From Auraticoccus cholistanensis (GTDB lineage: Bacteria > Actinomycetota > Actinomycetes > Propionibacteriales > Propionibacteriaceae): a DNA stretch of 64,000 nt. Below are positions 54,862 through 63,492 of this stretch, piece by piece (the stretch's first letter is position 1; each line of letters opens with the position of its first letter). The position numbers were made by a program, and so were the translations under genes. The stretch is from positions 580,798-644,797 of the forward strand of contig NZ_WPCU01000005.1 of assembly GCF_009742705.1 (NCBI RefSeq), given 5' to 3'. Below the pieces are notes generated by a model. It saw nothing but the letters and a program-made list of their open reading frames with translations. It made no database searches and was not told the origin of the DNA.

Positions 54862-57726
54862 TCAGCGCCCCAGCGCCTCCAGCGCGTCCTCGATGCGGGC
54901 CCGCGCCTCGTCGGTCTTCTGCTGGTAGGTGGCCAGGTCGCCGTCGCGGAGCGCGGTCTCGGCGTCCTCGAAGGCGGCCTCCGCGCTCTCGAGCGCGGCC
55001 ACGGCGGCCGGGTTGTCGACCTCGCCGGTGGGCTCGCTCGGCTCGGCGGGCTGCTCGCCGTCGACGCCCTCCTCACCGGTGTCGGCTCCGGCGTCGCCGC
55101 CGAAGACCTGGTCCAGCGCCTCCTGCAGCGTGGTGCCGATCCCGACGGTCTCGCCGAAGCGGGCGACGACGAAGCTGAGCGCCGGGTAGGAGCCGTCGCT
55201 GCCCTGCCGCTGGGTGTAGATCGGCTGGGTGTAGAGCAGGCCCCCGCCGATCGGCAGGGTCAGCAGGTTGCCGTAGACGGCCGTGGCCGCGCCCTGGTTG
55301 TTGAACGGCCGCAGCCGCTCGGCCACCGTGACGTTGGTGTTGATCTCGTTGAAGGTCTGGCCCGGGCCGGGGATCTGCTGGGTGTCCGACATGCGCAGGA
55401 TGCGCAGCCGGCCGTAGTCCGGGCTGGAGGCGTCGGCGTTCACGGCCATGTAGGCGGCGAGGTTGGCGCGCTCGTTGGGCACGTAGGTGGCGGTCTGGCT
55501 GAAGACCGGCTCGTCGTCGCCGGGCCACTTGATGGAGAGGTAGTACGGGCTCTCCTTCTGCTGGCCCCCGCCGCGGACCGGGTCCTCGGGGATCCGCCAC
55601 AGGTCGTTGCCCTGGTACCAGGCAGCCGGGTCGGTGACGTGGTAGCGGCCCAGGATCTCGCGCTGCACCTTGAACAGGTCCTCGGGGTAGCGCAGGTGGG
55701 AGAGCAGGTCCTCGCTGATCTCCGACTTGGGCTGCACGGTGCCGGGGAACGCCTTCTGCCAGGTCTGCAGCACCGGGTCGGTCTCGTCCCAGGCGTAGAG
55801 GCGGACGGTGCCGTCGTAGGCGTCCACCACCGCCTTCACCGAGTTGCGGATGTAGTTCAGCGGCTTCGGCGGCTGGGCCGTCACCAGGCTGGGTGCGGTC
55901 AGCGAGTCGCGGGTGGCCTCGTTGAGGTCGATCCGCTGGCTGTTGGGGTAGGAGTCGGAGGTGGTGTAGCCGTCGACGATCCACACCAGCCGGCCGTCCA
56001 CCACCGCCGGGTAGGTGTCCTGGTCCACGGTGAGCCAGGGCGCCGCCCGCTGCACCCGCTCGCGCGGGGTGCGGTCGTAGAGGATCTTCGACTCCGGGTT
56101 CACCCGCTCCGACAGCAGGATGTTGATGTCGGTGTTGCGCATCGCGTAGAGCACCCGGTTGAACAGCGAGCCGATCGGGACGCCGCCGCGGCCGTCGTAG
56201 GTGGTCAGCTGCGGGCCGCCGTTCTCACCGCCGCCGGGGGTGTCGAGCTCGATCGGCTCGGTGCCGGCCGGGGCGCCGACGATGGCGTAGTCGGTCATCG
56301 ACTCGCCGAAGTAGATCCGCGGCTCGGGGACGTTCAGCTCGCCGCGCGGCGGGATGTCGCGGACGATCCAGTCGGGCTCCCCGGCGACCGCCCGGTTGCC
56401 GTAGGCGGCGACCAGGCCGTAGCCGTGGGTGTAGACGGTCTTGAGGTTGTTCCAGGACTGGTTCTCGATGTTGTCCGAGTTCAGCTCCCGCGCCGCGACC
56501 ACCGCGTCGGTCTCCTGGCCGTCGATGGTGTAGCGGTCGACGTCGACCACGTCGGCGAAGTCGTAGTAGCCGCGCACCTGCTGCAGCTGCTCGTAGGCGT
56601 TGCCGATGATGGCGGGGTCGATCAGCCGGATGCCGGGCAGCGCCTCGGCGTCGGCGCGCAGCTGGCCGGCCTCGGCGGTGGTCTCGGCGGAGTAGTTCTC
56701 GATCTCCACGTCGGCGACCCCGTAGGCGGTGCGGGTGGCGGCGATGTGGCGCTCGATGTAGGGCCGCTCGAGGTCGGGCTCGTTCGGGTTGACGGTGAAC
56801 AGCTGCAGACCCAGCGGGTAGAGCGCGGAGAGGATCAGCCCCGACAGCACCATCATGGCCACGGCGAGCACCGGGAAGGCCCAGCGCCGGACCATCGCGT
56901 TGGCGAAGAACACCAGCGCGCAGATCACCGCGATGACGGCGAGGATCAGCCGCCCGATCACCCGGGCGTTGTCGTCGGTGTAGCTCAGCGCGGTCATGGT
57001 GGCGTTGCTGAGGCTCTTGGTGGACAGCTCGAAGCCGTACTGGTCGAGGTACTGCTGGACGGCGTAGACCAGCAGGGCCACGCCCAGCACGACCGACAGG
57101 TGGACCTGGGCGGCCCGGCTGGTCAGCTGCTGACCCGGCTGGTAGCGCAGCGCGCCCAGCAGGTAGTGCACCACCGCGGCCCCGACGGCGCCCAGCAGCA
57201 CGGCCACCAGCGCGAAGGAGGCGAGCATCCGCCACCACGGGTAGTCGAAGACGAAGAAGCTGAGGTCGAGGCCGAACTGCGGGTCGGTGGCGCCGAAGGG
57301 GGTGGCGTTGCGCCAGGCCAGGTAGGTGGCGGAGTTGCCGGCCGCGCTGGCCCCGCCGAAGAGCCCGACGACCAGGCCGAGCACGACCAGGATCCGCAGC
57401 AGCCGCGACTCCAGGACGTCGCGGGAGCGCTCCAGCAGCTCGGAGTTGGGGGCGGCGGCGCGGAAGCGGGGCCGCAGCCGGTAGGCCAGCGCGATGTTGC
57501 CGACCACGACCAGCGCCATCACCAGGCCGAAGACGACGAACAGCCCCAGCCGGGTGAAGAGCTGGGTGGAGAAGACGGTGCTGTAGCCCAGCGACTGGTA
57601 CCAGAGCCGGTCGGTCCAGATCCCGCTGAACAGGGTGAACAGGACGACCAGGGTGGCCATGACCGCCACCGTGGGCAGCAGGGCCCCGCGCCGGCGAGGA
57701 GTCGGTCGGACGGTCGTGCTGCTCAC
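54862..57726 (-). CDS. UPF0182-family large membrane protein
   Basis: 954 aa, near the family norm (about 950-1000). Seven hydrophobic segments in the first 300 residues (LPTVAVMATLVVLFTLFSGIW, FTRLGLFVVFGLVMALVVVGNIAL and others) are followed by a roughly 600-residue extracytoplasmic domain. Family sequences include DLSFFVFDYPWWRMLASF, SWNNLKTVYTHGYGLVAAYGN, GGVPIGSLFNRVLYAMRNTDINIL and YLSIKWPGDDEPVFSQTATYVPN. The C-terminal tail is acidic. Function is unknown; the family is almost universal in actinobacteria. Start overlaps the PPA1309 gene stop by four bases. Confidence 0.92.
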   Translation of the reverse strand: MSSTTVRPTPRRRGALLPTVAVMATLVVLFTLFSGIWTDRLWYQSLGYSTVFSTQLFTRLGLFVVFGLVMALVVVGNIALAYRLRPRFRAAAPNSELLERSRDVLESRLLRILVVLGLVVGLFGGASAAGNSATYLAWRNATPFGATDPQFGLDLSFFVFDYPWWRMLASFALVAVLLGAVGAAVVHYLLGALRYQPGQQLTSRAAQVHLSVVLGVALLVYAVQQYLDQYGFELSTKSLSNATMTALSYTDDNARVIGRLILAVIAVICALVFFANAMVRRWAFPVLAVAMMVLSGLILSALYPLGLQLFTVNPNEPDLERPYIERHIAATRTAYGVADVEIENYSAETTAEAGQLRADAEALPGIRLIDPAIIGNAYEQLQQVRGYYDFADVVDVDRYTIDGQETDAVVAARELNSDNIENQSWNNLKTVYTHGYGLVAAYGNRAVAGEPDWIVRDIPPRGELNVPEPRIYFGESMTDYAIVGAPAGTEPIELDTPGGGENGGPQLTTYDGRGGVPIGSLFNRVLYAMRNTDINILLSERVNPESKILYDRTPRERVQRAAPWLTVDQDTYPAVVDGRLVWIVDGYTTSDSYPNSQRIDLNEATRDSLTAPSLVTAQPPKPLNYIRNSVKAVVDAYDGTVRLYAWDETDPVLQTWQKAFPGTVQPKSEISEDLLSHLRYPEDLFKVQREILGRYHVTDPAAWYQGNDLWRIPEDPVRGGGQQKESPYYLSIKWPGDDEPVFSQTATYVPNERANLAAYMAVNADASSPDYGRLRILRMSDTQQIPGPGQTFNEINTNVTVAERLRPFNNQGAATAVYGNLLTLPIGGGLLYTQPIYTQRQGSDGSYPALSFVVARFGETVGIGTTLQEALDQVFGGDAGADTGEEGVDGEQPAEPSEPTGEVDNPAAVAALESAEAAFEDAETALRDGDLATYQQKTDEARARIEDALEALGR

Positions 57727-58397
57727 GCTGGGTGCTCCTCCTGTGCGGCCGCCTGGCCGGGACGGGCGCCGGGCTGCCGCGGTGCCTCCGCGGTGACCGG
57801 TGCGCCTGTGCTGTGGTCAGCCGGGCCGTGCGGCCCGGGGTCGTCGGGGAGAAGGGTATACGCCAGCACCTGAGCCAGGCCGGGGACGAGGTCGGCCCCT
57901 CCCAGCAGCTCCTCGGGGTGCTGCAGCAGCCGGGCCACGCCGTGGGAGTGGCCGGTGCGCAGCACGCCGACCACCACCCGGACGTCCTGGCGCTGCGGGT
58001 GGGTGGCCACCACCGACGCGGCCTCCCGCTCGTCCTCGGGCAGGTCGACCTCCACCCCGGCCGGCAGGAAGCTGCGCTCGCAGGCCACCGCGCAGCCGTG
58101 CACCGCGGCCGGCCACTCGATCCCCGAGAGCGCTGCGACCAGGTCCTCCCCCGCGGTGAAGGTGTCCTGCTCGACGGCGGTCAGCCCCTCGGCGGGCCCG
58201 CCGTCGCGGCTGGAGCGCAGCCCCAGCCGTCCGGCCAGCTCGGGCTCGGCGGCCAGCAGGTCGTCGGTGCGGACCAGCGCGAACAGCCGGGGCGGCTGGT
58301 CGAAGCCGAGCTCGCCGACGTGGCGCTCGAGCTCGACCAGCGCAGCCAGCAGCCCGGCGGCGACCTCGTCGGTGTCCTCGGCGGTGGGGTGGGCCAT
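57723..58397 (-). CDS. PPA1309-family protein
   Basis: 224 aa. Matches the actinobacterial family named after Propionibacterium acnes PPA1309: ALVELERHVGELGFDQPPRLFALVRTDDLLAAEPELA, FTAGEDLVAALSGIEWPAAVHGCAVACERSFLPAGVE, and VVGVLRTGHSHGVARLL. Biochemical role unknown. It is consistently adjacent to UPF0182 and a PDZ/Lon-type protease in this phylum, as here. The C-terminal 40 residues are Pro/Ala-rich and probably unstructured. Confidence 0.88.
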   Translation of the reverse strand: MAHPTAEDTDEVAAGLLAALVELERHVGELGFDQPPRLFALVRTDDLLAAEPELAGRLGLRSSRDGGPAEGLTAVEQDTFTAGEDLVAALSGIEWPAAVHGCAVACERSFLPAGVEVDLPEDEREAASVVATHPQRQDVRVVVGVLRTGHSHGVARLLQHPEELLGGADLVPGLAQVLAYTLLPDDPGPHGPADHSTGAPVTAEAPRQPGARPGQAAAQEEHPA

Positions 58398-58455
58398 CTC
58401 TCTCCCAGGTGGTCCGGTGGGGCGTCGTCGGTCAGGGTCGGTCGAGGTCGGATGG

Positions 58456-59502
58456 TCAGGGGCAGCGCGGCAGGGCCTCGGCGGCCGCGGGGTCGGCGAG
58501 CGCCTGCACCGCGGCCACGGCCTCCTCCAGCGAGGACACGGCGACCACCTGCAGGTCGGTGTCCACCTCGCCCAGGTCGCGGCAGTTGCCGGTCGGCAGC
58601 AGGAACGCCTGGGCCCCCGCCTGCTCGGCGCCGCGGATCTTCTGCTGCACGCCGCCGATGCGTCCGACCTCGCCGTCGGCGGTGATCGTGCCGGTGCCGG
58701 CCACGTGGCCGGTGACCAGCGGGCCGGGGGTGATCTTGTCGTAGATGGCCAGGCTGAAGACCAGGCCGGCGCTGGACCCGCCCACCCGCGGGTCGATGCC
58801 GAAGCTGACCTCGGCGGGGTACTCGTAGCCGTAGCCGACCTGCGCGCCGATGACGGGCACGGCCGCGTCGGTGTTGGAGCCGACGGTGGTGACGACCACC
58901 TGCTCGCGCTCGCCGTCGCGCAGCACGGTGAAGTGGATCTCGTCCCCCACCGACACCGCGCGGACGGCCTCGATGACCTCCTCGCGGGTCGAGACCTCCC
59001 GGCCCTGCACGGCCACCACCAGGTCGCCGGGGGTCAGCGCACCCTCGCTGGGACCGCCGACGGTGACGCTGGCGATCTGCGGGCGCTCGACCACCGGGAC
59101 GTCGGCCGCGCGCAGGGCGGCCACCACCGCCCCGGTCTGGGAGTCGTCCATCATCTCCTGCTCCTCCGACTCCACCTGCTCGGCCGACTTGCCGGCCGGG
59201 TAGACGAACTCGCGGGGCAGCGTGTCGCGGTGCGGCAGCCAGTAGGCCAGCAGCGCCTCGGGGAGGGTGAGCCGGGCGTCGGGGCTGGTGATCGACAGCG
59301 TGGTCATCTCCAGCTGCCCCTCGGTCGGGTAGGTCTCGATGCCGCTCACCGCGATCGCGGGCTGGTCGCCCTCGTCGGCCAGCACGTCGTGGGTGCGGCC
59401 CGGGGTCCAGGTGACGAACCCGACCGGCACCAGGGCCAGCGCCACCGCCATGGCCACGAAGAAGACCGCGGCCACGAACGCGATCCGGGTCTGACGCGTC
59501 AC
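58456..59502 (-). CDS. PDZ-domain Lon-like serine protease (YlbL/Rv3194c type)
   Basis: 348 aa. One N-terminal membrane anchor (RIAFVAAVFFVAMAVALALVPVGFVTW), a PDZ domain (about 145-215; VGGPSEGALTPGDLVVAVQGREV), and a Lon protease domain lacking the ATPase. The catalytic dyad is Ser244 (DPRVGGSSAGLVFSLA) and Lys288 (GRIGGVQQKIRGAEQAGA), spaced as in Lon. It would act outside the membrane and is probably cell-envelope quality control. GTG start overlaps the moaE stop by four bases. Confidence 0.93.
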   Translation of the reverse strand: MTRQTRIAFVAAVFFVAMAVALALVPVGFVTWTPGRTHDVLADEGDQPAIAVSGIETYPTEGQLEMTTLSITSPDARLTLPEALLAYWLPHRDTLPREFVYPAGKSAEQVESEEQEMMDDSQTGAVVAALRAADVPVVERPQIASVTVGGPSEGALTPGDLVVAVQGREVSTREEVIEAVRAVSVGDEIHFTVLRDGEREQVVVTTVGSNTDAAVPVIGAQVGYGYEYPAEVSFGIDPRVGGSSAGLVFSLAIYDKITPGPLVTGHVAGTGTITADGEVGRIGGVQQKIRGAEQAGAQAFLLPTGNCRDLGEVDTDLQVVAVSSLEEAVAAVQALADPAAAEALPRCP

Positions 59503-59918
59503 AGGCCCACCCACTCCACGCCGCCGTCGGCCAGCTGCTGTTCCTTCCAGATCGGCACGCCGGCCTTGATCTCGTCGATCAGCTCGCGGCAGGCCGTCAG
59601 CGCGGGACCGCGGTGCGCCGCGGCCGTCACCACGACCACGGCGGCGTCCCCCACCTCCAGGTGGCCGGTGCGGTGCTCGACCCAGGCCCTGACGCCGTGC
59701 CGCTCGGCGACCTGCTCGGTGCAGCGGGCGAGCAGCTCGGCCGCCTGCGGGTGCGCGGTGTAGTCCAGCGAGCTGACCCCGGCGCCGTGGTCGTGGTCGC
59801 GGACCAGCCCGATGAAGACCGCCACCCCGCCGCACGCCGGGTCCCGGACGGCGGCGAGCGCGGCGTCCAGGCTCAGCGGCTCCTCGCGCAGTGCGGTGTG
59901 CCGCAGGTCGGTGGGCAT
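59499..59918 (-). CDS. moaE: Molybdopterin synthase catalytic subunit
   Basis: 139 aa. MoaE transfers sulfur from MoaD thiocarboxylate to precursor Z. Family motifs: GGVAVFIGLVRDHDHG, LDYTAHPQAAELL, WVEHRTGHLEVGDAAVVVVTAAAHR and the active-site lysine region DEIKAGVPIWKEQQ. No moaA, moaC or moaD lies in the window. Start MPTDLRHTALREEPLSLD is typical. It is cotranscribed with the PDZ/Lon protease, an arrangement I cannot explain functionally. Confidence 0.93.
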   Translation of the reverse strand: MPTDLRHTALREEPLSLDAALAAVRDPACGGVAVFIGLVRDHDHGAGVSSLDYTAHPQAAELLARCTEQVAERHGVRAWVEHRTGHLEVGDAAVVVVTAAAHRGPALTACRELIDEIKAGVPIWKEQQLADGGVEWVGL

Positions 59919-60075
59919 GGCGCGACCCTACCCAACCCGGCTGAGGACGCGACCTGTTCGCTCTCAGCCGGAAACCGCGGCGAGCCGTCGCGAGGGCTGG
60001 GCCGATCTTGCCGGGAGCGGGTTGAATGGGTGCGCGTCGTCCCCGACGCCCAGAGGCACGCGAGGAGTGAGTGAG

Positions 60076-61548
60076 ATGGCCGACGACCAGTCCCGCGACG
60101 GTTCGGAGGACCCGGACCCGGGCGAGGAGAGGCGTGGCGAGGGCTCCGGCTCCCAGCCCGGCAACCCCTTCGAGCAGCTCTTCGGCCAGCTCGGTGGCGG
60201 CCAGGACATGCAGCAGATGATGGGTCAGCTGCAGCAGATGTTCTCCCAGCTCGGCATGGGCTCGCTGTTCGGCGCCGGCCCGGCCCGCGAGGGCGTCGAC
60301 TGGGCGCAGGCCAAGGACATCGCCCGCAAGGTGACGGCGGGTCTGGGACCGGACCCGACGCCCACCTCCGCGCAGCGCCAGGCCGTCGCCGACGCCGCAA
60401 CGCTGGCCCAGACCTGGCTGGACGCGGCGACCGCCTTTCCCGCGGCGGAGGCCGCGCCGCCGGCGGCGTGGAGCCGGGCGGAGTGGATCGAGGGCACCAT
60501 GCCGGTCTGGCAGCGGCTCGTGGAGCCGGTGGCCGAGAGCATGGCCGAGGCCACCGCCGAGGCGATGATGAGCGCCGGCGGCGAGGACGACCCGGCCAAC
60601 CCGCTGGCCGGGATGGCCGAGATGCTGCGCCCGATGCTGCGCAGCACCGGCACCACCATGTTCGGGGTGCAGCTGGGTCAGGCGCTGGGGCACCTGGCCA
60701 CCGAGGTGCTGGGCGTGAGCGACATCGGCGTGCCGCTGACGCAGTCGCACCAGATCGTGCTGCTGCCCAGCAACGTGGCCGCCTTCGGCGAGGGGCTGAC
60801 CGAGTCCAGCACCGACGTCACCCTCTACCTGGCGCTGCGCGAGGCGGCCCGGCAGCGGCTCTTCGCCGACGTCGGCTGGCTGCGCCCCCAGCTGCTCGCG
60901 CTGGTCGAGGAGTACGCGCGCCACATCCGCATCGACACCTCGGCCATCGAGAACGCGGTCGCCGAGCTCGACCCGACCGCGATGGACCCCGAGAGCCTGC
61001 AGAAGCTCAGCGAGCAGGTGCGCGGGGAGCTGTTCGAGCCGCAGCCGACCCCGGAGCAGCAGGCGGTGCTGACCCGGATGGAGACCCTGCTGGCGCTGGT
61101 CGAGGGCTGGGTCGACGAGGTCGTCGGACAGGCGACGGCCCCGTGGATGCCCGCCGCGCAGGCCCTGGGCGAGACCGTCCGGCGCCGGCGCGCCACCGGC
61201 GGGCCCGCGGAGCAGACCTTCGCCAGCCTGGTCGGGCTGGAGCTGCGTCCCCGCCGGCTCCGCGACGCCGCCAACCTGTGGGCGGCGCTGCGGCAGGCAC
61301 GGGGCGTCGAGGGCCGCGACGCGGTCTGGAAGCACCCGGACCTGGTGCCCGACGCCGCCGCGCTGGACGACCCGCTCGGCTTCGTCTCCGGGGCGGACAC
61401 CGCGCCGGACGCGCCCACCGACGACTTCGACGCCGAGCTGGCCCGCCTGCTGGGCTCCACCGGGGACGAGCCCGGTGAGGGCGGCGGCGGTGGAGGGCCC
61501 GAGGGGCCGGGCGAGGACGACCCCGAGCCGCCGGCGGACCGGGGCTGA
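60076..61548 (+). CDS. Zincin-like (DUF2342/TIGR03624-type) protein with degenerate metal motif
   Basis: 490 aa. Family core: GNPFEQLFGQLGGGQDMQQMMGQLQQMF at the start, SHQIVLLPSNVAAFGEGL, DVTLYLALREAARQRLFADVGWL, and RQARGVEGRDAVWKHPDLVP near the end. The Zincin_2 group carries HExxH at the place where this protein reads R255-E-A-A-R259; both metal histidines are lost, so it is probably not a peptidase. Acidic, low-complexity N- and C-terminal tails (GEGGGGGGPEGPGEDDPE) flank the fold. GAGGAG stands 8 nt before the ATG. The gene is divergent from moaE. Confidence 0.85.
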   Translation: MADDQSRDGSEDPDPGEERRGEGSGSQPGNPFEQLFGQLGGGQDMQQMMGQLQQMFSQLGMGSLFGAGPAREGVDWAQAKDIARKVTAGLGPDPTPTSAQRQAVADAATLAQTWLDAATAFPAAEAAPPAAWSRAEWIEGTMPVWQRLVEPVAESMAEATAEAMMSAGGEDDPANPLAGMAEMLRPMLRSTGTTMFGVQLGQALGHLATEVLGVSDIGVPLTQSHQIVLLPSNVAAFGEGLTESSTDVTLYLALREAARQRLFADVGWLRPQLLALVEEYARHIRIDTSAIENAVAELDPTAMDPESLQKLSEQVRGELFEPQPTPEQQAVLTRMETLLALVEGWVDEVVGQATAPWMPAAQALGETVRRRRATGGPAEQTFASLVGLELRPRRLRDAANLWAALRQARGVEGRDAVWKHPDLVPDAAALDDPLGFVSGADTAPDAPTDDFDAELARLLGSTGDEPGEGGGGGGPEGPGEDDPEPPADRG

Positions 61549-61567
61549 GCCCCGCCCGCCGCGCCGG

Positions 61568-62149
61568 TCAGTCCGCGTCGACGGGGCCGGCCGAGCCCCG
61601 TGCCTGCGCGTCGGCCCAGCCCTGCAGGTAGCCGCGGGCCTCGGCGGTGCGCGGGTAGTGCTGGACCAGGCGCCAGAACGCGTCGTCGTGCTGGCCGTGC
61701 ACCAGGTGCGCCAGCTCGTGCACCAGCACGTAGTCCACCACCCAGTCGGGCAGCTGCTGCAGCCGCCGGGACAGCCGGATGGTGCCGCTCGCCGGGGTGC
61801 AGGAGCCCCACCGGCGCTGCTGGTTGTCCACCCACACCACCGACCGGGGCCGGGGCGCCGACCCCAGCACCGGGTCCAGGTGGGCCCGGGCCAGGTCGTC
61901 GGCGCGGACCTGCAGCTGGGCGTCGGTGGTCGGAGGTGCCTGCCGCGACTCGCGCCGCTCCACCCGGCGCACCATCTCCTCGACCCAGCGCCGCTCCTCC
62001 GCCGAGCTGAGCCGTGCCGGCACCACGACGACGATCCGGCCCGACTCGCGGAAGGCCGTCACGGTCTTGCGACGACGGGCGCTGCGCCGCACCTCGACCT
62101 CGGGCAGGGCGCGGGGCTGCGTCGTCGCGTCCGGGCCGGAGGTGCTCAC
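61568..62149 (-). CDS. YgjP-like zinc metallopeptidase-fold protein (DUF45)
   Basis: 193 aa. The metal motif is intact: His144-Glu145-L-A-His148 with third ligand His154 (VLVHELAHLVHGQHDDAFW). The preceding WGSCTPASGTIRLSRRLQQLP is the usual WGS motif, and the C-terminus ends YLQGWADAQARG. E. coli YgjP was linked to nucleotide pyrophosphatase activity, but function in actinobacteria is unproven. GTG start lies 7 nt after TACCGT (minus strand, 62157-62162): leaderless. Tail-to-tail with the zincin-like gene (19 nt). Confidence 0.88.
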   Translation of the reverse strand: MSTSGPDATTQPRALPEVEVRRSARRRKTVTAFRESGRIVVVVPARLSSAEERRWVEEMVRRVERRESRQAPPTTDAQLQVRADDLARAHLDPVLGSAPRPRSVVWVDNQQRRWGSCTPASGTIRLSRRLQQLPDWVVDYVLVHELAHLVHGQHDDAFWRLVQHYPRTAEARGYLQGWADAQARGSAGPVDAD

Positions 62150-62311
62150 GGCACCGACGGTAGTCCAGCCACGTGGCCGCCGAGCCGGCCCCGGGCTTCG
62201 GCGCGTCGCGGTCCACAGGGTCGTCCACAGTGTCCACAGCCCTCGTCCACAGCCTTGCCCACGTCGTCGTGCACAGCCCTCCCGGCGCCAGGGCCGACAC
62301 GCCGCACCCCC

Positions 62312-62341
62312 TTGACCGGGTGCGGGTCTGACGCCTAACGT
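62312..62341 (+). promoter_or_regulatory. Strong promoter in front of a structured RNA
   Basis: -35 TTGACC (62312-62317), 18-nt spacer, -10 TAACGT (62336-62341). The predicted start, about 62348, falls exactly at the base of the long hairpin at 62351. Confidence 0.65.
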
Positions 62342-62347
62342 CATGGC

Positions 62348-62420
62348 GACGAAGACCCCCAGATGGTCGGGCCGCTCGGAGGGGAAGCCGAGCGAACCCG
62401 GAGTTCCTGGGGGTCTTCTC
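62348..62420 (+). ncRNA. Candidate structured small RNA
   Basis: A perfect outer 12-bp stem (62351-62362 with 62407-62418) encloses an inner stem (62373-62379 with 62388-62394, 8-nt loop) and a short intermediate helix (about 62368-62371 with 62397-62100-type CCCG at 62397-62400). It starts a few bases after a good promoter. The downstream ThiF-like gene has its own leaderless promoter, so this may be an independent RNA or an attenuator. An alternative reading is a 46-codon ORF (62343-62483), but its ATG would lie upstream of the predicted transcript start. The rest of 62150-62497 shows nothing else. Confidence 0.4.
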
Positions 62421-62497
62421 ACGTCCCGGGCCCGGCGTGCCGACCGGCTGTGGACAACCGGCGGCGCGCCGCGGCTGGTGTGACGCACAGTGGCGCC

Positions 62498-63448
62498 GTG
62501 CGCCCACCCGTCGACGACCCGCTGCCCCCGCACCCGCGACTGCGCTCCGGTCTGGTGGTGGTCCCCCGCGACGGCGGCGAGGTGCAGCTGGGGGTCGGTC
62601 CCGACGCCGTGCTGCTGCAGGGCGCCGACGACGACCTGGTGCAGCTCGTCGCGCGGCTGGACGGGACCCGGTCGCTGCGGCGGCTGCGTGAGGAGCACCC
62701 TCGGGCCGCCGAGGCGGTGGCCGTGCTGGCCCGCCACGGGATGCTGGAGCCGGTGGCCGTCGACTCCGGTCCGGTGCTCGTGGTCGGCGCCGGGCGGCTG
62801 GGCCGGGCCATCGCGCTGCGGCTGGCCGACGCCGGCGTGCCGCTGCTGCTCTGCGACCCCGAGCCTCCTCAGCCGGGGCTCTACCCCGACCCGCCCAGGG
62901 CCTCCGCCGCCGCCTCCCTGCGGGCGCTGCTGGAGGCGGGGCGGGCGTCCGGGCCGTGGTCGGGCCGGAGGCGCCCGGTGGTCGGGGAGCTGGCGCACTG
63001 GTCCGAGCGGAGCCACCCCGAACCCCGGCTGGCCGTGGTGGCCCTGGACCGGGTGGAGCCGGACCGCGGGCTCACCGACCACCTGCTCCGCCGCGACGTC
63101 GCCCACCTCCTCGTCCGCCCGCTCGACGGCGGCGCCCGCGTCGGTCCCCTGGTGCTGCCCGGGCAGTCCTGCTGCACCCGCTGCACCGACCTCTACCGGC
63201 GCCGCCACGACCCGGGCTGGCCCCGGGTGCTCGCCCAGCTGGTGCGCCGACGTGCCGTGGTGCCGGAGCTGGTCGCGGACTGGTGCGCGTCCGTGGCCCT
63301 GCCCTCGCTGCTGGCGGCCCGGCAGGAGGGGACGCCCGACCTGCTCGGTCGCACCCTCGACCTCGACGTCACCGGCTGGACCACCCGGCTGCGACGCTGG
63401 CCCGCGCACCCCGGGTGCGGGTGCGACCTGCAGGCCCTGCAGCCCTGA
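62498..63448 (+). CDS. ThiF/TOMM-type E1-like protein (leader-binding-like, standalone)
   Basis: 316 aa. The N-terminal winged-helix-like part (LRSGLVVVPRDGGEVQLGVGPDAVLLQGADDDLVQLVARLDGTRSLRRL) resembles the leader-peptide-recognition domain of TOMM/azole-forming proteins. The middle Rossmann segment is VLVVGAGRLGRAIALRLADAGVPLLLCDPE. Zinc-type cysteines occur as SCCTRCTDLYRRRHDPGWPR and PGCGCDL. No TOMM cyclodehydratase, dehydrogenase or precursor peptide is visible nearby. Similar standalone proteins occur conservedly beside ABC1-kinase genes in actinobacteria. GTG start lies 6 nt after CACAGT (62486-62491): leaderless. Confidence 0.75.
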   Translation: MRPPVDDPLPPHPRLRSGLVVVPRDGGEVQLGVGPDAVLLQGADDDLVQLVARLDGTRSLRRLREEHPRAAEAVAVLARHGMLEPVAVDSGPVLVVGAGRLGRAIALRLADAGVPLLLCDPEPPQPGLYPDPPRASAAASLRALLEAGRASGPWSGRRRPVVGELAHWSERSHPEPRLAVVALDRVEPDRGLTDHLLRRDVAHLLVRPLDGGARVGPLVLPGQSCCTRCTDLYRRRHDPGWPRVLAQLVRRRAVVPELVADWCASVALPSLLAARQEGTPDLLGRTLDLDVTGWTTRLRRWPAHPGCGCDLQALQP

Positions 63449-63492
63449 GCGCGCTCCCGGGCCGGGTTCGGCGTGGCTGCCACAATGGCGCC

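Noticed and set aside
62351-62418. 6C RNA
   Set aside because: The C-runs are in a stem, not in two hairpin loops as in 6C RNA.
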